Shown here in pieces: positions 59,931 through 64,000 of a stretch of 64,000 nucleotides of DNA (within the stretch, counting starts at the first letter, position 1; every line of letters starts with the position of its first letter). Origin of the DNA: DATLGB01 sp963724135 (GTDB taxonomy: Bacteria > Actinomycetota > Thermoleophilia > Solirubrobacterales > Solirubrobacteraceae); the NCBI GenBank assembly GCA_963724135.1, contig CAVRTA010000001.1, positions 102,663 through 166,662 on the forward strand, written 5' to 3'. The notes under the pieces are model-generated. The model made no database searches, had not been told where the DNA came from, and worked only from the letters and a program-made list of their open reading frames with translations. The position numbers and the translations under genes are program-made.

Positions 59931-61198
59931 CAGGGCGGTTGCGGCAGGTTCGAGGAATGCGTGATCAGGCGCGATCCGCGCCGGAAGAACACGTAGCTGT
60001 AAATCCAGGAGGACAGCACCGCGAGCCGATTGCGGAAACCGATGAGAACCGTGACGTGCAGGCCCATCCAGGCGAACCAGGCCAGCAGCCCGCCGAAACG
60101 CAGGCGGCCGATCTCGACCACCGCGCGCGACTTGCCCACAGTCGCCATGGAGCCGAAATCCACGTAATGAAAGCCGCGCTTGCGAAGCGGGCTCGGCGCG
60201 CGACTGCGAAGCTCCTCCAGGATCACCTTCGCCGCGTAACGGCCCATCTGCAGCGCGCCCTGCGAGACGCCCGGCACCGGCTTTCCCGATTTCGAATCCG
60301 TCAGCCAGGCCGCATCGCCGATGACGAAAGCCTCGGGATGGCCGGGGACCGAGCAATCGGCAAGCACCTTGAGTCTGCCGCCAGGACCATGCTCCGCCAG
60401 CGAGTGCCTGGGTCAGCGGCGAAGCGCGCACGCCGGCAGCCCATATCACGTTGAAACTGTGAAGCTGCTGCCCGCCGATTTCCACCCCCCCATCGAACAC
60501 ATCGGTGACGGGTGAGCCCAGCCGCACCTCGACGCCCAGGCCCGCAGTTGCTCCAGAGCGCGCCGCGAAGAACCCGGCGTGAAACGCAGGCAACAGCCGC
60601 TGGCCCGCCTCGATCAGCACAACGCTCGCCCGGCGCGTATCGGCCACACGGAAGTCGCGCGGAATCACATCCACAGCCAGCTCCTTGATGGCCCCGGCCA
60701 GTTCCACGCCGGTCGGGCCGCCGCCGATGATGACGAACGACAGGTGCGCGGCGCGCTTCTGCGGATCGGGCTCCAGCTCCGCGCGCTCGAAGGAGCGCAG
60801 CAGCCGCGAGCGGATGAAGGTGGCATCGTCGACCTCCTTCATGCCCGGCGCATACCGGCTCCAGTCGGCGTGCCCGAAATAGTTGTCCACGGCGCCCGGG
60901 AGCGAGGATCAGGTAGTCGTACGGCACGGGCTTCTCCCCGATCCAGATCCGGCGGCCCGGGAGGTCGACGCGATCTCACCTCGCCAAACATCACGAGCGC
61001 GTTGCGCTGCCCGCGCAGGATGGTTCGGATCGGTTGCGCGATATCCGCCGGCGCCAGCGCCGCCGAGGCCACCTGGTACAGGAGAGGCTGAAACAGGTGG
61101 TAGTTATTGCGATCGATGACGGTAAGTTCGACCGGCGCCCGCTTCAAGGCCCGCGCCGCGAACAGCCCACCGAACCCGCAGCCGACGATCACCACCTT
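59930..61198 (-). CDS. ndh: Type II NADH:quinone oxidoreductase (NDH-2, frameshifted)
   Basis: About 423 residues. VVIVGCGFGGLFAARALKRA is the FAD-binding loop, followed by ELTVIDRNNYHLFQPLLYQV and ALAPADIAQPIRTIL. After a shift near 60,970 comes SFVIIGGGPTGVELAGAIKE (NADH loop) and RASVVLIEAGQRLLPAFHAG. The C-terminal part has EAFVIGDAAWLTDSKSGKPV, GVSQGALQMGRYAAKVI and an amphipathic end with HVTVLIGFRNRLAVLSSWIY. It transfers electrons from NADH to quinone at the inner membrane without proton pumping. The start is uncertain (GTG 61198 or 61195). The stop and the ABC ATG share a base. Confidence 0.9.
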
Positions 61199-61293
61199 GG
61201 GAAGCGGATCGGCTTGGAGCTGGAGCGGCGCGCGTATCAGACACGCCGCATTATTGCTTATCGGGCAAGGCCGATCGAACCCGCCACGCTCAG

Positions 61294-62118
61294 TTACGCG
61301 CCGCTGCCCGCTTGTAAAGCGGCAGTCACCTTGGGCACGAGCTTTTGCAGGTCCCGCGATGCGCGACTCGGGCGAGGGGTGCGTGCTCAGGAACTCAGGC
61401 GGCGCCGCCCTGCGTTGGCGGCCATCATTTTCTTCCAGACCGACACCGCGGCATTCGGGTCATAGCCGGCCCGGGCCATGAGCTCCATGCCGATTTCGTC
61501 GGCCTCGGCTTCCTGCTCACGGCTGTGCGGAAGCTGGAAAGTCACCGACGCCACCGTGTTGGCGATGTTCAGCGCGCCCTCGCCCTGCGCCCGTCACGGC
61601 CGCCACTCCGGCAAGGGCCAGCTGCTGGCCATAGGCGCGCGAGATCCGCTCGCGGCTGTGCTCGCGCAGCGCATGGGCGATTTCGTGGCCGATGACGGCT
61701 GCGAGCTCCGCGTCGACGAGTTTCAGCTGATTGGCGAGCCCGGAATACACCATGATCTTGCCGCCAGGCATGGCATAGGCGTTGAGCTCCTTGGTCTCGA
61801 GCGTGTTCACCTCCCATTTCCAGCCGGGCGCATCCGGGCGGAAGGCACGGGTGGCCGGAATGAGCCGCTGCGTGATGGCCCTGACGCGCGTGGTCAGCTC
61901 ACGATCGGAATTGAGCTTGCCGGCATCTGCGCGCCTTCTTGAGCTTCCTGGTCGTAGGCCTGCTCGGACGCCCTTTTCCACCTCTTCTTCGGAGATCATC
62001 ATGCGCTGCTTGCGATCCACCCCGACCCGCGCCGGGCTTGGTGGTCTCGACCGTTTCGCAGCCCGCGCTGAAGAGGACGGCATGCCGCGAGCGCGGCGAG
62101 CAAAGGTTTGAAGTTCAT
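61294..62118 (-). CDS. M48-family zinc metalloprotease lipoprotein (frameshifted)
   Basis: About 275 residues. ATG 62118 opens MNFKPLLAALAACAVLFSAG-type signal sequence with a lipobox Cys after a one-base shift, then RVDRKQRMMISEEEVEKG. The catalytic motif is AAVIGHEIAHALREHSRERI, and WEVNTLETKELNAYAMPGGK precedes it. After a shift near 61,590 come LPHSREQEAEADEIGMELMA (third zinc ligand Glu) and RAGYDPNAAVSVWKKMMAAN. The end reads HPSPESRIAGLQKL and stops at 61294-61296. It is a periplasmic, outer-membrane-anchored LoiP/YcaL-like protease. Confidence 0.85.
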
Positions 62119-62189
62119 GAAGGTGTCTCCAGCTTGGGCACAGCAAGTTTTATACCCCACTCGGCCTTCGCCGGGTAAGATGCGCCGCC

Positions 62190-62729
62190 ATGCTTCGCGT
62201 CGCGCTAGCCGCCCTGCATCTCATCGCCCTGGGGCTGGGGCTGGGCGCCGTGCTGACGCGCGGGAACGCCCTGCGCGAGCCGGTGAGCTCGGCTCCCTGC
62301 ACCGCGCGCTGCGCGCGGACGCCGTTTGGGGGATAGCCGCGGCGGTCTGGCTGGTCACGGGCCTCTGGCGCCTGTTCGGCGCCACCGAAAAGCCGCTCGA
62401 CTACTACCTGCACGACCACTACTTCCACGTGAAGATGCTGATCTTCGTGATCATCGTCGCGCTCGAGGTGTGGCCGATGATGATGCTCATCAAGTGGCGG
62501 CGCGCGCTGCAGCGAAGCGCTCTGACCAAGGACATCGTCGTGCCGACCATCGGCGCGGCGCATCGCGATGATCAGCCACATCGAAGCGCTGCTGGTCATG
62601 CTGATGGTGATCGCCGCGACCGCCATGGCCCGCGGCTACGGAATTTCCTGCATTTTCGTTAAAAGAACGTGGCTCGTTCGAAGCGAATTCTGCACAGGTG
62701 ATCAAAACGCCTGCTGCGGCACAGCATGA
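62190..62729 (+). CDS. DUF2214 family membrane protein (frameshifted)
   Basis: MLRVALAALHLIALGLGLGA begins the first TM. After a shift near 62,283 it continues ALRADAVWGIAAAVWLVTGL, WRLFGATEKPLDYYLHDHYF and HVKMLIFVIIVALEVWPMMM, the DUF2214 core. LIKWRRAL follows, and a final TM MISHIEALLVMLMVIAATAM after a shift near 62,565. The stop is either 62,662 or 62,729 depending on a last indel. The function is unknown. Confidence 0.72.
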
Positions 62730-62946
62730 AGCTGGCCGCAGCAGACGCCTCACCACAGTCACCTTCTCGACCCTGACAAGGAGCCGACCGTGGCTACCGT
62801 TGATTTGTTGGGTAGACGGACGCGCGCGGATTTTTCCGTTAGGGGATTGCGAATGATTTCGCGCTGGCGCGTAATACACCTACACGCCATGACGGAACAC
62901 GGGCGCCTGGCGGTGGCGGGGATGGACAAAGGCATGACAAGAGGTT

Positions 62947-63561
62947 GTGCGCGTGGCAAAGATCGAGGATCGCTTTCTGCTGCACGCGCTCGAGTTCGAA
63001 AGCGTGTTGCGTGCCTGTCTGTGGCGCTATACGCGCAATAATTCCGACGTCGACGAGCTGCTGCAGGAAACCTATGCGCGGCTGCTGTCGTGGCGCGGCG
63101 CATCCCCGCAGGAACCGAGTTCCGCTCGATGCGCGCGTTCTGTCTCACGGTTGCGCGCAACGTAGCGCTCGATTGGCTGCGGCGCCAGCGAGTGGTGCCG
63201 CTGGAGCTCGTGGCCGACATGGCATCGTTGGACGTCCTGGATGAACGGCGCGCAGATCGAGGAGATCGTCAACGCGCACCAGGAGCTCGCCCTGCTCGCC
63301 GAGGCCGTCGCCTCCATGCCGCGTCGCTGCCGGCAGGCGTTCACGCTTCGCAAGGTCTACGGATTCTCGCAGAAGGAGATTGCCGCCCGGCTCAGTATCG
63401 CGGAGAACACGGTCGAGCAGCATTTGATGAAGGCTGCGCGACGCTGCGCCGAGGCGCTGTTCGATTCACCCCTCTCGCAACGACAGCAGCACAAGTGGCT
63501 TCCGCGGCTGCGGCCAAAGCGACCGCCAAAAAAAAGGCAGCGCCGGGCCATCTCCCGATAA
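62947..63561 (+). CDS. ECF-type RNA polymerase sigma factor (frameshifted)
   Basis: About 205 residues. GTG 62947 (or GTG 62953) reads VAKIEDRFLLHALEFESVLR. Region 2 is CLWRYTRNNSDVDELLQETY, ARLLSWRG, then after a shift FRSMRAFCLTVARNVALDWL. Region 4 is EAVASMPRRCRQAFTLRKVY, GFSQKEIAARLSIAENTVEQ and HLMKAARR. A basic tail ends the protein. The pattern matches FecI-like ECF sigma factors, which usually have an adjacent fecR-type anti-sigma gene; the start of one may lie at 63,578. Indels near 63,110 and 63,240. Confidence 0.82.
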
Positions 63562-63577
63562 AGGAGTTTCGCGCCCG

Positions 63578-63628
63578 GTGGACGGCTCGGTGAACGCCGA
63601 CCTGCTAATGGAAATCATCCCGCCGTAA
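63578..63628 (+). pseudogene. Possible start of a FecR-type gene, cut at a join
   Basis: AAAGGAG at 63,560-63,566 is an excellent ribosome binding site 11 bases before GTG 63578, which reads 16 codons (VDGSVNADLLMEIIPP) and then TAA. A fecR-like anti-sigma gene is expected here. I infer that its start survives and the rest was replaced at the join, since the sequence after about 63,630 has a different character. Confidence 0.35.
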
Positions 63629-63857
63629 CGGACCCGCCGCTCAGGGCATGCGCGGCCAGCAGGTAGCCGGCAGCATTCCACCAGCTGCTGTGGAACCGCT
63701 GCGACCCGACCGCTGCCGGGGTGATCGTGCACGGCGACGCTAGTGTCCTGCAGTCCTGGCGGGACGGCATGCATGTGACCTGGTCGTAAAGCTGGCTGAG
63801 ACTACGGGAGACGCTGCCTGCCGGGCTGCACCGAGCCGCCAGACCCGAACTGCCCAC
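63615..63857 (-). CDS. Unidentified reading frame, possibly a gene fragment
   Basis: An 80-residue frame from GTG 63857 (MGSSGLAARCSPAGSVSRSL) ending in VGSQRFHSSWWNAAGYLLAA and SGGSVTAG. The C-terminal aromatic stretch looks protein-like, but no family is recognised. The left end is probably beyond the join at about 63,630. It could equally be non-coding. Confidence 0.25.
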   Translation of the reverse strand: MGSSGLAARCSPAGSVSRSLSQLYDQVTCMPSRQDCRTLASPCTITPAAVGSQRFHSSWWNAAGYLLAAHALSGGSVTAG

Positions 63858-63865
63858 GAGATCAT

Positions 63866-63900
63866 GGAACCCTGTCAGTCAACTTGACTGACAGGGTTCC
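63866..63900 (-). terminator. Perfect 17-bp-arm palindrome after the substrate-binding protein
   Basis: GGAACCCTGTCAGTCAA (63866-63882) and TTGACTGACAGGGTTCC (63884-63900) are exact complements around a single C. In RNA the stem extends by a G-U and five more pairs (GATCA...TGATC). It lies 23 bases after the stop of the leftward gene. This is most likely an intrinsic terminator, though a very long, symmetric one. Confidence 0.65.
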
Positions 63901-63923
63901 GTGATCATAAGAACCGGCCCGCG

Positions 63924-64000
63924 TTAGCAGCTGGAATGGTAGATGAACGGCTTGACCTTGGCGCTGTTCATGTTGGCCGGGGTGATCGCGATCAGCGGCC
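63924..64000 (-). CDS. C-terminus of a probable ABC sugar-type substrate-binding protein (5' end outside the window)
   Basis: The last 25 codons read leftward: PLIAITPANMNSAKVKPFIY then HSSC and TAA (stop 63924-63926). The LITPANxxxxKPFIYH ending is common at the end of periplasmic-binding-protein type 1 (ribose/xylose-like) ABC receptors. Too little is present for more. The strong palindrome downstream supports a transcript end here. Confidence 0.45.
   Translation of the reverse strand, partial: PLIAITPANMNSAKVKPFIYHSSC

Noticed and set aside
62790..63041. An 83-residue plus frame upstream of the sigma gene
   Set aside because: It overlaps the sigma factor start in another frame and shows no family similarity.

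Overview
The window looks like several genomes stitched together. Almost all of it is GC-rich (roughly 65-75 percent) and carries many single- and double-base indels that break otherwise normal genes into two or more frames, as seen in uncorrected long-read assemblies. I give full gene extents across these breaks. Joins between unrelated sequences are inferred at about 39,580, 42,128 and 63,630, where a conserved protein family stops mid-domain and an unrelated family starts mid-domain.

Segment A (1 to ~39,580) suggests a high-GC actinobacterium, perhaps Thermoleophilia/Solirubrobacterales-like: many GTG starts, 4-base GTGA/ATGA overlaps, and actinobacterial gene content. Its left end (1 to ~3,300) has lower GC and resembles a defence island. 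It holds the PIWI C-terminus of a prokaryotic Argonaute, an AvcD/DcdV-type P-loop kinase plus dCTP deaminase, two tandem antisense micro-genes sharing a GILPxGFFA motif, an acidic small protein, and a pair of 19-bp palindromic sites. Housekeeping follows: a class II glutamine amidotransferase and a 6-TM class III cyclase; cysteine synthesis (cysK, a ThiF/MoeB E1-like gene, cysE); pcrA/uvrD, folD, an F420/FMN luciferase-like oxidoreductase and gatCAB; small membrane proteins; a polyamine catabolic pair with a PotD-like lipoprotein; ilvBN; and a complete classical menaquinone set (menF, D, H, C, A, B, E). egtB and egtD (ergothioneine) and serC sit among the men genes. A secreted beta-helix/PKD protein, a methyltransferase and a truncated ilvC end the segment.

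Segment B (~39,580 to ~42,128) is another high-GC actinobacterial piece: a 5'-truncated prolyl-oligopeptidase (S9) and the C-terminal part of a UvrD/HelD-like helicase, convergent with overlapping stop codons.

Segment C (~42,128 to ~63,630) looks proteobacterial. A 3'-truncated glycerophosphodiester phosphodiesterase is divergent from a 13.8-kb operon glgB-glgE-treS/mak-glgX-treZ-treY. This is a complete alpha-glucan/trehalose circuit: TreY/TreZ make trehalose from glucan, and TreS, maltokinase and GlgE return it to glucan through maltose-1-phosphate. Then come a LapA-like protein, an NYN-domain remnant, an ABC exporter overlapping a type II NADH dehydrogenase, an M48 lipoprotein peptidase, a DUF2214 protein, and an ECF sigma factor followed by what may be the first codons of a FecR-type gene. 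Segment D (~63,630 to 64,000) holds the tail of a substrate-binding protein, read leftward, and a near-perfect 35-bp palindrome.

I saw no rRNA, tRNA, CRISPR array or transposase gene. About 10 kb (16.6-26.6 kb) is free of frameshifts, and the genes there can be trusted base by base.
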